Shown here: one piece after another, positions 21,310 to 33,639 of the stretch
Layout of the letters: each line of letters begins with the position of its first letter
How positions within the stretch are numbered: the first letter of the stretch is position 1
Origin: Platycnemis pennipes
Taxonomy: Eukaryota > Arthropoda > Insecta > Odonata > Platycnemididae
Length of the DNA: 64,000 bases
Assembly (NCBI GenBank): GCA_933228895.1
Contig: OW121853.1
Span: 74,198,645-74,262,644, forward strand
Direction: 5' to 3'
Translations under genes and position numbers: made by a program
The notes under the pieces: generated by a model
Database searches by the model: none
Told to the model about the DNA's origin: nothing
The model's input: only the letters and a program-made list of their open reading frames with translations

Positions 21310-24300
21310 AGATATTTGTGCCGAGAAAGCAATTGATGGCAGTACAAAACATAAAAAATGAGTACATAAAAACACACTATCGATCTGCGTAAGAAGGCGC
21401 ATCAATTTAACCGTATTCTACTCATTGAACTAAGGCCCAGCATCTCAATTCCCCATTCTCAGCATCGTATAATCTTGACTGTGTCATAATTTTGACTTTC
21501 CATTCTCGACAAATGCATAGTATTGCACGGAAAACATGGGAATTTCCGAGGCGTTGATGTCTAAACCTCGACAATGCCAAATCCTTTCCAAATGAAGCAC
21601 CTGGAAAGCCCACCATTTTATGACCAATGTTGATACAGAATTGAATAATTAATATTCTTGGACGTTTCACTGCTTTAAAGTATAGGCCATCAACAGGTCT
21701 CAAACATTGAGGCAACAATTTCAAAATTTACTTCAAACTGACACTGGACATCACTCCCAAAACCAGCGAAGGCTATTTTGTTTCCTTTTTTAGGCCAGCA
21801 TAAACTCAAGTTTAGTTTGCCTCACAGTCGAATCTTTGGACAGAGGGGGGAAGGGATCGAGGAAGTTACGAAATAGGGGCGAGTGAGGCGAGAGCAGGGG
21901 TCAGGAGGAAACAGATCCTATTTCATATCTTTCACTGCTCGGATTCAGTTACGGATCCATCACATGTCGAGGTGAGGGTTCTAGGAAAAGGTATGCATCA
22001 CAGAGAGGGGAAAACAGAGAGCTGCACCATGGAGTTGGAATCCAAGTGAAGCAAGACAGATAGCAACTAAGGGGTAAAGAAAATTAATGCTTACGCAGTA
22101 AAAGAGAAAGCAATTATCTCCGGTATTTATCCTGAAAATTTGACGAAAACAATCAACCGATGCAATATTTCACGGAGTTATTTTTTGGAACGACCTGATT
22201 AAATGCTATGGTGTCATCATAATTAGTTTTATTTTTATTATAATTAATTTTAAAATACATATTCAAGTGTTAACTACAAGACACTAATCATTTGCATATG
22301 AATCATGTACGAACACGTCTTACCATGTTATTTGTTTATACAAGTTAATGGCACCTTTGTATCCAAACTGACAGTACGAAATATAAATTCGGTGGAGTAT
22401 TAAATTTTTGTTATATATAATCCAACATGAATTTTCATATAATATAATCTGAATCCGTCAATTCCAAGCTGAAGAATGCTTGATTTGTTTTTACAACAAA
22501 GGAGATTAGACTACTGGAGGTGGCATAAGCACGCTACCCAATGGGTGACAATGAAGCCAGAATGGAGGTACTTGGGAAGAAAAATGCTCTACCGAATTTT
22601 AAAAAGTATTCCATTTATACTAATGCTAATACTCTAAGTTTTACCGTACGCAAGAACAGCAACACCCGTGAGTATCGCGAGTTGCAAGCACATATTTCCG
22701 TGCCGAACAAGATGGACGATCTTGCTTCTCAAGTCAGCCACGATACCGCCTCCAATAGATTCTAACCTCCTTGATTTAAAAAAATATGTAATTCCAATGT
22801 GGCGTCGCACAAGAAAAGGCAACATGACATTATTCGCTGACGGCAACAACGGTTGACTACCTTTTTGCGATTAAACAGCGTATCTCATTAGGGCACACTT
22901 CAAATGGCTTCCTCCAGAAGATCCGAATAAGGGAACATTTAGTTGCCTAAAATGGCAAATTTGTAAACAGCTCCTCTCGACAGCTCGTTGTCAGTCTTTT
23001 AAAACACTAACTTAACAGATGACTGAGCCAATAGCAAATGAATTGATGGTGTTATTGGAAAAATTCAAACGTTCAAATTTCATGCAATATGTTGGGAAAA
23101 AGTCGCCCGACCGTGCTGCTATGGATAAACAGTGAGTTTTGGATCCATCTGCCACATAAGTTTATTCTGATAATTTGATTTCATATTTCGTAAAAATCTC
23201 TTCATTATGGCATTCCCTACCAACTCCAACACAACCGCGTATTTTTCACCTCTCAGCACTGAAATACCAAGTGCCAAATAGTGTGCACATAAACAACCTC
23301 TCTCTAGCACAGACTCATTTTAATCATTAGGCCATCCTTATCAGTAAACAAAATGGCTGGTGGACGCTTAAGGCCATTCACTCCTCCCGAACATCAAACC
23401 TACACGCAGCCTACAGGTCACTACTTTTTTTGTACTGAGGTTTCGACACGGGATATGAATTAATTTTATAAATATTTATTTCATCTGTCCCTAAATGAAC
23501 ATAACATGATAAATTTTTGGCTCCGAAAGTTAATATATTCACCACGAACAAATGAACCGAGACAAGGGAAGTAATGTCAGAAAAGATATGAATATCCTCA
23601 GATGTAGCGTTACTCTTTGTTATTCTATAGAATCACTATCACATCACACGCATAGCACCAAACGACTATGAACATATTCATTCAATTAATTAAAACCACT
23701 ATGGTGGTTTGAGTTAAATTAATTAACTACAGATGGTCAAACACTAATTCAAATTAATTTTAAATTGCGATCCAAATTTCTCATTGGCGTTGCAATAAAC
23801 GTAATTTACAACAATCACCATCAAATTGAATGTAGAAGGTTCCGGATCTTACTATAAATTTGATAGCGAAACGAGACAGTAAAAGTCCTCACGAAAACTC
23901 GCATTACAATCACCATGAAAGGAAACAACAGATAAAAAGGTATTACAAAAAACGTTATACCCATCACAATCTCGCCGCCATATTTAATCTGAGTCACGAC
24001 CTAACACAAACGTAAATAGAACCGCAAATTCACTCAAATAATACCAACCAAAGGCAGTCAATGGTCCCAACATTTGTTGACAATCATCGCTCTCAAACTG
24101 CATCTTTATATTGTATCTGGTGAGTATGAAATTAGCTCTTACCTCATGTTAATGCCTCTTCACGAATCATCCGATGCCACTGCAATTCATAACACTTGAA
24201 AGAAATGTCTTCTCTTTTACGAAGTCACACGATGTGAGTATGTAAGGATTAATATTTATGCTCTCTCTTTAAGACTCTTCTAAAATAAGTTATTAAGCAT
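21310..24300. other. Unassigned AT-rich stretch
   Basis: Short frames only (for example 21422-21724 minus, 22541-22765 plus), none with a recognised domain, splice pair or conserved repeat. Confidence 0.4.
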
Positions 24301-24329
24301 GTAACAATGCAACAAATTCACAGCACACC

Positions 24330-24593
24330 AACACTCCGCTGCCGGTCGGTTGCTTCGCCTAAAAATACAACTAACGCGCCAACCTGTTGCAAACTAGACA
24401 GCGCCTCTAGTTCCGATATCGGCCGCATCACGTGAGTGTCTTGACCAATCAGGGAGACAAATCGAGAACGGGACAACCATTGAGTATTTCTCGGAATAAA
24501 CCTTGGATTTGGCGACGCAGGTGTGCGACTGTTATCCTATATCCTTCTCGAATATGAAACTCAGAGACGAATTTGAAGTCAGCAAGCCAAAAA
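24330..24593 (+). promoter_or_regulatory. Possible promoter and short first exon
   Basis: Within AT-rich DNA this stretch is unusually rich in CpG (CGATATCGGCCGCATCACGT and similar), has an E-box-like CACGTG and a CCAAT box in GACCAATCAGGG (near 24443), and is followed by an ATG at 24555 opening MKLRDEFEVSKPK before AAAAAG|GTAATG, a good splice donor at 24593/24594. Together this resembles a TATA-less promoter with a short first coding exon on the plus strand. I do not recognise the peptide and found no second exon. It could equally be part of a repeat. Confidence 0.25.
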
Positions 24594-24625
24594 GGTAATG
24601 TCATCTATACTTCTCGTATCATACT

Positions 24626-24643
24626 CTCTCTCTCTCTCTCTGG
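24626..24643. repeat. (TC)n microsatellite
   Basis: A pure run of about nine CT dinucleotides in the putative intron downstream of the possible first exon. Confidence 0.8.
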
Positions 24644-24659
24644 TGTTCATTTCACTGGG

Positions 24660-26980
24660 TCCCGGTTTTTTAGTACATTTGGTATTCTGCTCGAACTTCG
24701 CTGAGCATCACCGTTATCGAAAATGACTGCAAAAGTAATGTTTCTATTTAGTAAACCTATTTACAAGCCTCAAATGAATCTCTTCACTTCTCTTTCGTGT
24801 CAATGTTTTCCTGCTCCGCATTTTTGTTCTTGGTTCTCAATTTTAAGAAACTCTATTTAGCCGATCTCTCTCATGTTCATTTTCATTGCTTACAATAACG
24901 AAGTGTCTTCCTCTCTCGCCAAGAAAATTCGCCATTAATTTCCTTCAACTGACAAAATTGTTTCAGACCATCGCGATTCTTTCTCTATCAACAATTTTCT
25001 TCCCAAATCTAAACCATCTTACGTGTAAGTACAAGCTGGACATTCTCAACGAGAGGATGGATCCATGGATAATTACTGGAAAAATCAGGGCCGGCTGAAG
25101 ACAAAATGTTTACCAGGGCGAGAGAGTATTCCGGTACCAGAGTAATTCCGGTGGTCCCCCTCTTGTGAAACCCTTTTGTAACACATTTTCACCCGTTAAA
25201 CGTAGTATTAAAAATTAAGTAAGTAGTAAAAAAAGTAGTAGTATAGCTCGTTGGATATGAAGTAAGTTGTCAATCCCCGAATGAAAAAAGTTGGTTCCAT
25301 TCCCACGGCGGCCCTTCCTTTGTGGCGATCCGGGCAGCCGCCCGGGCTTGGGAATGATGCTAGAGAGAAAATGTAGACTAATAAATACGAAGAGGTTTGC
25401 CGATTAAAGCATCGAGTAAAAAACTCATATCTATCTTAGAATTGACGACCACTGATGATGAATTAACTAATTATACAAACATTTTCAACCGGTAGTAAGC
25501 GTATGGTAGATGAAAAATGATGAAGCGATATCAGGTTAATACTCTTTTTCATTTTTAAAAATGAACGAAAAAACAGAAAATACTATTCTTGCATTTTATA
25601 TATTTATTTTTTAGAATTTATATCCTTTTGGTGTTGGTGGTACAAGGCTTCGATAAGTTTGAGAACCCGTGGTATAGTTTATTTTTACGATAAACTGAGT
25701 ATCATTTGAAGTATTTTTTCTAAGTCTCTTTGAATAAATGTTCCTTTATTGAAAAATATTAATTCTACATGATTACCGGGAATATGATTGGTTATCATAC
25801 GTAATATTAATTTTAGAATTCTTGCACTTTGTACATGATGTACAAATCATGGCTGTAACTGTATTAGGTATACCTTTGCCTGCAACCATAAATAACGGCA
25901 TCAGATTTGAGCAGCGTCTCCCGCATTAAGAAAAGTTGAAATAAACAATATTTCGAGTGAAGTTCACGTTATCGCTCTTTACATTGGCCATTCTTACTTT
26001 AATGTTGTTACTGATAATTGTTAGAGAACAGCGGTAGTTGTTTTTTTATTTGACGGTCCATCGACCTCATGTTTAATTACCTCGCGGTCTAGCTGACGCA
26101 ATGTGAAGGTAGAAATATATCTTCCCCTGTCTTGGTTTTATTCTCTGTGGAATTGAACGACGATAACGTTACCTAATGAACAAGAACCTAGGTTAGATTG
26201 TACTGGAGGACATCGAAGATGAATTTAGAAGCCAGCGGCCATCTGCGGGTTTGCTACTCGCGAAACTCACTCGGATGGAGTTGTTTTCGATGCGTAAAAC
26301 CTAATAAGGTCAATAATTGAATGCGTTTTTAAAATTCGTAAAATAAAAGAGAGGAAAGTGCGCGAACACGCAGTCAAGCGCCAAACATGCAGTTTAAATA
26401 GGTTCGACTGGAACCAGTTTCAAGGAATAAAAGTATCTCCCACTCGAATAAAATGCATTAGCACTTGCCTTCAATAGCCTTAGGAATATTAACTGACGCC
26501 GCTACGATAATACATGGGTACGATATCATTGTCATTTATGTTTTAATAAACAAACACAGTCTCAATAAGAGGCAGTATAAAATGCCATGTTTTGTACGAA
26601 GGAAAGAAAGCAAAATTTTGTGCCCGTTAAGTGGGGTCTACTCCTTCCCAAGGACATCCATTCTCGCTTCATTGTCACCTATAGCATGCCAATGCCTCCG
26701 CCAGCACATTGCATACTTCTTGACAAAACCTGCTGCCGGACACTTTAGTCACAAACCCACAACTTGCGATCATCTGCCAAAAATTAGTGGGTTCCGAGGC
26801 GTGTTATTCAAATGTCTCCGTCGCAAAGGCGAAGGTAATATGCGACCAGCAGTGTAAATAAGGTTAAGATGAAAATAAACATCGTTAAAATAAAGGAATG
26901 AAAAAGGAGACGTTTTGTGGAAAAGCAATATTACCTTATGTCTGCGTGTTGATCGTACATGGTGCGCGAGAGAAATAAAT
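24660..26980. other. Unassigned AT-rich stretch
   Basis: No supported gene. The longest frame, 26465-26857 plus (130 codons), shows no domain I know, and its codons are unremarkable for the local composition. Confidence 0.4.
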
Positions 26981-27139
26981 TCTTCTTAAAATCGACTCGA
27001 CAGTTGAAATCTCCTTACCATTTCATTTCTGTCCCCACTGCTGTGATCAGGAGAGTCAGCTAAGACAACTAAGGTCATTTGGGGGGCCATTGCAGGTGGT
27101 TTCGTATTTTGGTAGAGGTGGGAATGATGAGGGGAGTAG

Positions 27140-27190
27140 TGAATGAGGCCGAAGAGATGCCTGGCGTCGGCATTAACCTTTTCTTGTCGA
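27140..27190 (-). repeat. SINE body fragment
   Basis: Short minus-strand match to the body of the 59380-59697 SINE family around GCCTGGCGTCGGCATTAACC. Flanks do not continue the similarity. Confidence 0.4.
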
Positions 27191-27867
27191 AAACCACAGA
27201 AAGGTCTTAATTTCAATATGTCCCACCCGACGCAAGGAGTGCACAACGCGAGTCAGTAGCGCGCAAGTCGGGACCAGTACATACCAATGCGAAATCTCTG
27301 CAACTTCCGGTGCCAAGGAATCCAAAACCAAACATCCCAACCAACGGAGAGAGTGCTGGTTTGAAAATTCTTTCCACACCTACCGGGTTCTCGGATTTGA
27401 GTAAATAAAGGTTTTGAAAGAGATTTTTGTGCACTACATAAAATATTAATCTTCTGAAACTTAATTTCCCCAAAATTTTTCATATTTATTCCTCAAATGT
27501 CAGCGATGTAAACAGAAGTTATAACTTATGAGGTAGGCTAAGCTGTATTAGTCGTAGCTGTTTGGGATAGGTGACCAGGAGCGTCAGAATATTTTCTCTG
27601 GGAGGGGCCAACCATGAAAAGGGCCCTCTTAAGAAAAGGGCCCGCATTTTTTTGGGGATAGGAGGAGGAAGAGAATAGAATTCCACTAAAAGTGCATATT
27701 AAGGTGGTACAATGTGCGTCAGAAGGGAAAAGGCAAGCTGGAAACAAGTGAAATTTAATTTTTATTAATGAAGACTCATTTCTCAAGGCCCCGGGGCAAA
27801 TTCTTGGAGGGTTGGGGCGAATGCCCACCCTGCCCCCCACTTCCGACGCCGCTGTGGATGACCGATA

Positions 27868-27909
27868 GTTGAGGTTATTTGCACCCTTATTTGTGCAAAT
27901 AACCTTAAC
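27868..27909. repeat. Hairpin, 17-bp arms
   Basis: GTTGAGGTTATTTGCAC pairs with GTGCAAATAACCTTAAC with a single mismatch around an 8-base loop. It lies just upstream of a SINE fragment. Confidence 0.55.
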
Positions 27910-27914
27910 CAGCA

Positions 27915-28066
27915 AATTCAGGGGTGGATGATAAAGTAGGGGTATGGATTTTTTAGAACGGAGTAAGGTAGGAGAGAAACCCGGCGTAGACATTTGCCTA
28001 CTCTTAAAAAAAGACGCCAAGGGGTCCAAGGTTTTACGTCCCATCCGACGGATGGAGCACTGAACG
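27915..28066 (-). repeat. tRNA-derived SINE, 5'-truncated
   Basis: Minus-strand body of the 59380-59697 family: GGAGAGAAACCCGGCGTAGA, TTGCCTACTCTTAAAAAAAGACGCC, AAGGGGTCCAAGG, ACGTCCCATCCGACGGATGG and AGCACTGAAC. The tRNA-like head is missing. The 177-codon frame at 27538-28071 minus reads across it and has no other support. Confidence 0.7.
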
Positions 28067-28069
28067 TAC

Positions 28070-29450
28070 AAACAATATTTTTTTCTTTTGATTGACGTGA
28101 AAAATGACGTGATTCAAATTTACGCTTTTGTTAAACTTTTCAGCAAAAAATTAAAACTGTTCCTCGGGTACCCGTAAGTTTCATGTAAAGTGGCTATAGT
28201 GGCAAGATTAGTTAGAGAATTTTCGTAACTGCAATGCAATCAAGCTTGGCTTATGACGGCTGATCAACTATTCGTGTAAATCAGGAATGCGCATAGTGAA
28301 CAACACCTAAGTTTTTAACTTCTCATTCCTGAATCGCATGGGTAAGATATTTTACTGTGAAAGCCAGCACCAAAAGTATTATTTAAAATCAAATTTGATA
28401 TTATTGAACAGCTAGTTAAATGAAAGTCTCAATTACTTGAATGGCACAAGGATTCTTTAAACGACAGAGCAAATCCATCTAAAACAAAACACCTGGGAAA
28501 ACTGTTTTTTGAACTATTTTTTTCGATAGGAATAAATTGTCAATCGAAAAGTTTTTCGGCTAAATCTGGATATGCACATCAGTTCTAAAATGAGTTGGAC
28601 TGCCACCATCATAGCGCCACGAAGTCAATTTTCCCAATCATCGAGAATTTTAGGTGCCTTCTACGCGACTTCACATAATGCAAAGCACCCAGTTGCTCCT
28701 TTCGTAGGGCGTAGCCAATCTTGAAGGGTGTGGCAATTAGTTAAGCATCAATATAGCTGCCAAGCTTAGACATCTATTAAAGCCATTAGAAAAGGAAGCG
28801 ATGAGTTATTGGACGCTATGCAATAATTCGTATTAGATATTATTAACATTTTATTCGAGTTCCTTTTCAAATTTGACAAGCAACATTTTAAAAATATTCC
28901 GATTAAGTAATGGTAATGACCAAGAAGCTTAGCATACACCCTTTAACCTAATCGGCTTCTTTAGGTCGAAGTGAAGCCGATTGCAACGACGGCGAAATTG
29001 TTGTCCGAGGAATCATCCATTAACAATCATCACTACAATCAACCCGCGGAAGCCTACACAAGGAAACCCAGATTGTTACACTCATGGTTTGGACGCAATA
29101 ACACCCTCTATAAATCTTTATGATATTCCTTATGAAATTTTGCTTTCACCAATTTCCGACGCGCGAGGAAGTGTTAGAGATGGTGGTGGGGAGGGAGGAG
29201 GAAGTTTACTGAGGAAACGAGAAGGCAAAAGGATTGGATGAGTAGGTTCTAAGTATCGAGGGTGTTTAAAGAACGTGATAGAGGGAAGAATGTTCGATAG
29301 ACGTGGTAAAGGTCGGAGAACGGGTAGTTTGGGTAGAATAATGACAGGTAGGAAGTACATAAGAGAAGCAAAAGGATATCATTCTGTCTATGGTTTTTAA
29401 GTGTATTTCCGCACTAACAGGCGCCGGATAACTTCAGACCGTCGGATAAT
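28070..29450. other. Unassigned stretch
   Basis: No gene or repeat family recognised. Purine-rich plus-strand sequence near 29160-29240 explains the frames seen there. Confidence 0.4.
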
Positions 29451-29454
29451 AGAA

Positions 29455-29612
29455 TAACTTCAGACGGGGAGGAAAGGAACAAGGATGGGGATGGAAAAGT
29501 AAGAAGGAACGGTGGAGAGAAACCAGACGTCGGCATTAGCCTGCTCATAACTAAAGACGCCAAGGGGACTTCGGCTAACGTCCCATCGGACGGACGGAGT
29601 GATGAACAAGAA
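29455..29612 (-). repeat. tRNA-derived SINE, 5'-truncated
   Basis: Minus-strand copy of the same SINE body: GGAGAGAAACCAGACGTCGG, CATTAGCCTGCTCATAACTAAAGACGCC, AAGGGGACTTCGG, AACGTCCCATCGGACGGACG and GAGTGATGAAC. It is followed by a G run of about 15 at 29656-29670. Confidence 0.7.
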
Positions 29613-30085
29613 AAAAACCCCCGCAAAGCACCAGGCACGTAGCCAGAAATTTGCTTGGGGGGGGGGGGGGGCTAAAGTCTAGTGTAGCTAACTTGAAACA
29701 AATCAGCGTTGCCTGTTCGGTGCCGACGTGTTGCAAATCTCTTCGCTTAATTTTCAGTGCTTGGTATTTACTTTCATAGTGCCCATTCCTATCTCTTCTA
29801 ACTGGTTAAGTTCACTGCTTGCCTTGTTATGAAGCAGTCAATTTGACCGGGCCCAGAACAGAAGTTCAACGCATACATACATATCAGATTGAAAAGAACA
29901 ATTTTTAACCACACACATGCATCAAACTAGTGATCTCGTTTCAAGATACTTAACACTTGAATTATACGCAGTGTAATCCGAATTATCATGCCCATTTAAA
30001 ATCCGAACGATAAAATCATTGGGAAAAAATTTCGGGGGGGTTACGTGCCTGCAATGGAACTCAAGTAGGGGCCGGCTTACCGATG

Positions 30086-30140
30086 GAAATTAATTTTCTC
30101 CGCCAGAATTCGAACCCGGGCCTCTGGGGGGAGGTCAGTA
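30086..30140 (-). repeat. SINE tRNA-like head fragment
   Basis: Inverted box B (GAATTCGAACCCGGGCCTC) followed by GAGGTCAGTAC, the head-end sequence of the SINE family at 59380-59697, read on the minus strand. The body is not attached. Confidence 0.45.
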
Positions 30141-30943
30141 CGGATATCATTTTAGAGATAGGGGTCCGTGAACACCTGCCTTAAGGGGCCTGCATACCAG
30201 AAAAGTCGATTTCAGACCTTGGGTTCTGTCATCGACATGGTGGTGACGTGCTAACAGTTGAAAAAATCTTTTTTCACCATTTGACGCTTGAAAGATGTAG
30301 CTAGAACGCAGATATTTCCGCATGTACTTGTTACTAAACACCTTGGAGAAATAAATTAGAGAAATTACCTAAAAATAGACTATTTTTGCTGGAAAGGTTC
30401 TCCGCCATATGGTACAAAAATGATTGATTTGGGTTCTGGATACACTAGATTTTTCAATGCAGGAGCAGGATATTGATAATTTAAGTATATGCTCTATTGT
30501 TTACATTTATCGACATGAAATTGGCTCGGAAATTAACCTTCCTCTCGATAAGCAAGCGTCTTCCTCTCACTCTTCGAATCCTTCTCCCCACTACCAGCCC
30601 ATATTCCCGCTACCCCAGCGCCGCGCCTCGGCCTCCACTCGAATTTCTCTCCCCCCTCCCCACACCGTAATCACCGCGCGCGAACTGCGGCTTGAATGAC
30701 GGAGACCACACACGTCGAAGGCAGTGTCGGAAGAGGGGGGATGGGCGCTTGAGAGCGATAGGGGGACGTCCCGCGGACGCCGCCGCCGTATCGCGTGAGA
30801 CCCAGGGATAGAGCGGATGAGGTGGGAGAGACGAGGAGTAATGAAAGTATCGATGCGAGTGGAGTGAATCGATTCTCTGGGGTGAGAAATGCATCGTTGT
30901 ATCGACGAGACGTAAAACACGCCTTATCTTGCCTGTATTTTCC

Positions 30944-31999
30944 AGTGTTGGTAAAAGTACTGAGAAAAAGTAACTGGGCTCAATTACAGTTACTTCGTAA
31001 AAAAAGTAATCAATTACGAGTACAAATTACTGATTTTAAAAAGTAATCAGTAAAATTACAGTTACAATTACTTCTTGTAAGATTGTCCACTCTAGAGACC
31101 ATCTGGCTACTGTCGAATAGTGTAGCATGTGGAATAATTGAGTCATAGAAATTGCTAAAGTTGCAATTTCACTTGCGATACATACAATTATAACTGCTGT
31201 AACAACACAAGGGGTGTCATATTTTGTACCCATCATAAGTAGGCTACAACATAAGGGTGGCTGAACCTAAACAAGCAAATTATGGTACTCAGGGATTCAA
31301 AGTTATCTGTAGGCCTAGGTAAATCAGTGAATAAGTAAATACGATGAAGTAAATTATGCAACTTTAATATGCACAAAATAATAAATACAAAAGAAAATAA
31401 TTATTAACTAGAAACAAGCCTAAAAATCATGAAATGATATAAAAAATCTAACGCATCCTTGTTCACCTTACAGAATAGTTGCATATTAAAATTTTCATCG
31501 CTGAGTCTTGATCTCTTGGTGATAGCACCTCCTTGCACACACTAAAAAGTCTTTAAACTGGAGCACTTGATGGAATACCTGTGTTATATTTCACAAAAAG
31601 AGACTTCAGAGAGGGAAATTTCAATAGCAATGACAGAGCGGTATTAATGCAAGACAAATAGGAAGGTGTCTCCTCCATGGCTGGAGACACCAAAATCTCC
31701 TGTGAGGGAAGATTGACCGACCGACGTTCGCGACCTTGAACGCTTCCCTGTTCAAGCTTGTATACCGGCCAGCGAAGCTGCCTGAGAGTAATTCAAGTTT
31801 ACGTGGGAGCGAGTAAAGTAATCGTCGATTACTAGCAAGTAACGATTACAGCGAAAGTAACGATTCCTCTTTCACCGTAAGGAGTAAATTACAAATAAAA
31901 ATTACATTTTGTAAAAAGTAATCGTTACAAGTACAAATTACTTCAAAAGTAATCGTTACAAGTAATCCGATTACTTTTACTCGATTACTTACCAACACT
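30944..31999. mobile_element. Non-autonomous hAT element
   Basis: The ends are inverted repeats starting AGTGTTGGTAA and ending TTACCAACACT, the CAGTGTTGG-type terminus common in hAT elements. The flanks TATTTTCC (30936-30943) and GATTTTCC (32000-32007) match at seven of eight positions, the length of a hAT target-site duplication. Both ends carry many subterminal copies of AAGTAAYNRATTAC-like motifs (30965-31075 and 31816-31990), likely transposase-binding sites. The middle has no transposase frame, so it would need one in trans. Confidence 0.75.
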
Positions 32000-32237
32000 G
32001 ATTTTCCAGTATGTACCCGCAAACATAAGCGCTTCAAACCGGGAGGAAAGGTACAGGGGTGGAACCCTCGTAGCAGAGAACATTGATGTAACGTTGTGAC
32101 AACGTTACAACGGGCCAGGATACAAGTGCACACAACGTAGCATGCACCTTGCCTCAACATCAGAATTTCCCACAAAATAACATAATAGCAATGTTGTCAG
32201 AGCAACATTTAAAAAAGACCTCAGCTGGTTACAGCCA

Positions 32238-33633
32238 CCCTTTCGCGCCGGAGTCCTACGCAGGAAAATGCTTGCCTTCTCACGGGTTCCTCTAGAATAT
32301 TTTTCCACTCCCTGTACGGAGCTCTCTTGAAGCAAGGCTTCGAGCAGGTATGTCTTTCCCCCGTTTTGGGACCGGACCCAGCGGGTTTCCCGACCCTTTC
32401 CTCGGTCACTTACCAAGGATTATCTTCGCCCTTTTCCAAATGAGAACCCACCTCGGCTTCTGTCCGCGGTCAACTATTTTTAATTCAGTGATTTTTGTTA
32501 AATAAATAATAGTAAGACTTTAACTGGGGGTTAATACGCAAATAAATTCCTGTTGTTATAAATACCATTTAGAGATTTTAAACGAAATTCTAATGTTAAT
32601 ATTAAGATATTTAGTCAATAGACATAATATCAATGGTTACAATAATCATTATTTCTGTTGTTTCGCAATAGAAGACGTCCGCGCATAATCCAACCATAAC
32701 CGTGTTTTATATAAAAGCACATGCACTTTTTGGTGCTATACCTTCATCAGGAAATATTTTTATGTAAATATATTCGCAATGGTAGCGCGAGATAGATTTT
32801 TCCGCCTAGCAATTATTTATTGTATCTCCCAATATTCCATCACGCACGCATGCGGTTTTCTTCTAGTTTTAACATAAAGGATTACAACATAATTATCACT
32901 CTTAGCCACATTACACAGAATAAATTTGAATACTGAACACCAAAAAGATTCAGTTGCAAGAACGTAAAGTTTATTGACTGCTAATAAATTAGCATAAACC
33001 ATACCCTTCAGCGGGATTTTCAACCTATAATGTAGATATAATAGATTTCGCGGTATGTTGTGTGGTATTACCATTACAGTTGTTTTCCAATATATGTTCA
33101 TAAACAAGTAAAACGGAGAGAAAAATATCGGTACTACCTTATCGTCAAATCATAAAAAAACATACGTCTTTGTTCCTCATTGCAATGAAATATTCTCCAA
33201 AATCGATTTGAATCTCATTGACAGGTGAACTCTGTTAATAATAACGTTAGAGTTCCGTTTAAAATTTCTAGAGATTCAAAAAAACATAAGGAATTAACTT
33301 CTGGAACTCAATAATGCGATTTAGAAACAAATATGATTTTGGTTTTTCAAATGCATAAACAAAAAAGTGACCGCGAACAACTGCCGAGGGTGAGGCTCGC
33401 GCTGCGAAGAAGGGTCGAGATAATCCCCGCCTCGAAGCCGAGGAAGGGTCTTCAGACCCGCGAGGAAGGGTCCTTTATGACACCTTGGACCTTTTCTGCC
33501 TACCTGACCCCAGCGACGTTTTAAGACGCCCTTCGTTCTCTTGCGTAGAAAAATCTGCGGCGTTTATAAACGGCCTTCGTTCACAGGAGTGAAAAATCTG
33601 CGGCGTTTATAAACGGCGTTCGTAGCGAAAGGG
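32238..33633. mobile_element. TTAA-type non-autonomous element, copy 1
   Basis: Homologous over both ends to the element at 56148-57160. It starts CCCTTTCGCGCCGGAGTCC and ends GCGTTCGTAGCGAAAGGG followed by TTAA, so the terminal inverted repeat is CCCTTTCGC. TTAA targets and CCC-starting ends are the hallmark of piggyBac. The left TTAA is missing here (flank GCCA), so that border is mutated or rearranged. Close to the right end the unit AAAATCTGCGGCGTTTATAAACGGC occurs twice, and a third partial unit precedes it. Relative to copy 2 it has about 400 extra bases (32820-33225). The frames at 32105-32416 minus are a shadow of the conserved end. Confidence 0.75.
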
Positions 33634-33639
33634 TTAATG

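Noticed and set aside
26465..26857. 130-codon plus-strand open frame.
   Set aside because: No domain, no splice or promoter context, no similarity to other pieces in the window; length is within what AT-balanced DNA gives by chance.
27538..28071. 177-codon minus-strand open frame.
   Set aside because: It runs through a SINE body and flanking repeat-like sequence in the reverse direction; the encoded text is low in recognisable structure.
32738..32775. Inverted CCTGATGAAGGTATAGCACC inside TTAA element copy 1 resembles a hammerhead core with stem II.
   Set aside because: The stem is followed by AAAA in place of GAAA, and the second copy (56625-56650) has lost the CTGATGA. No stem III.
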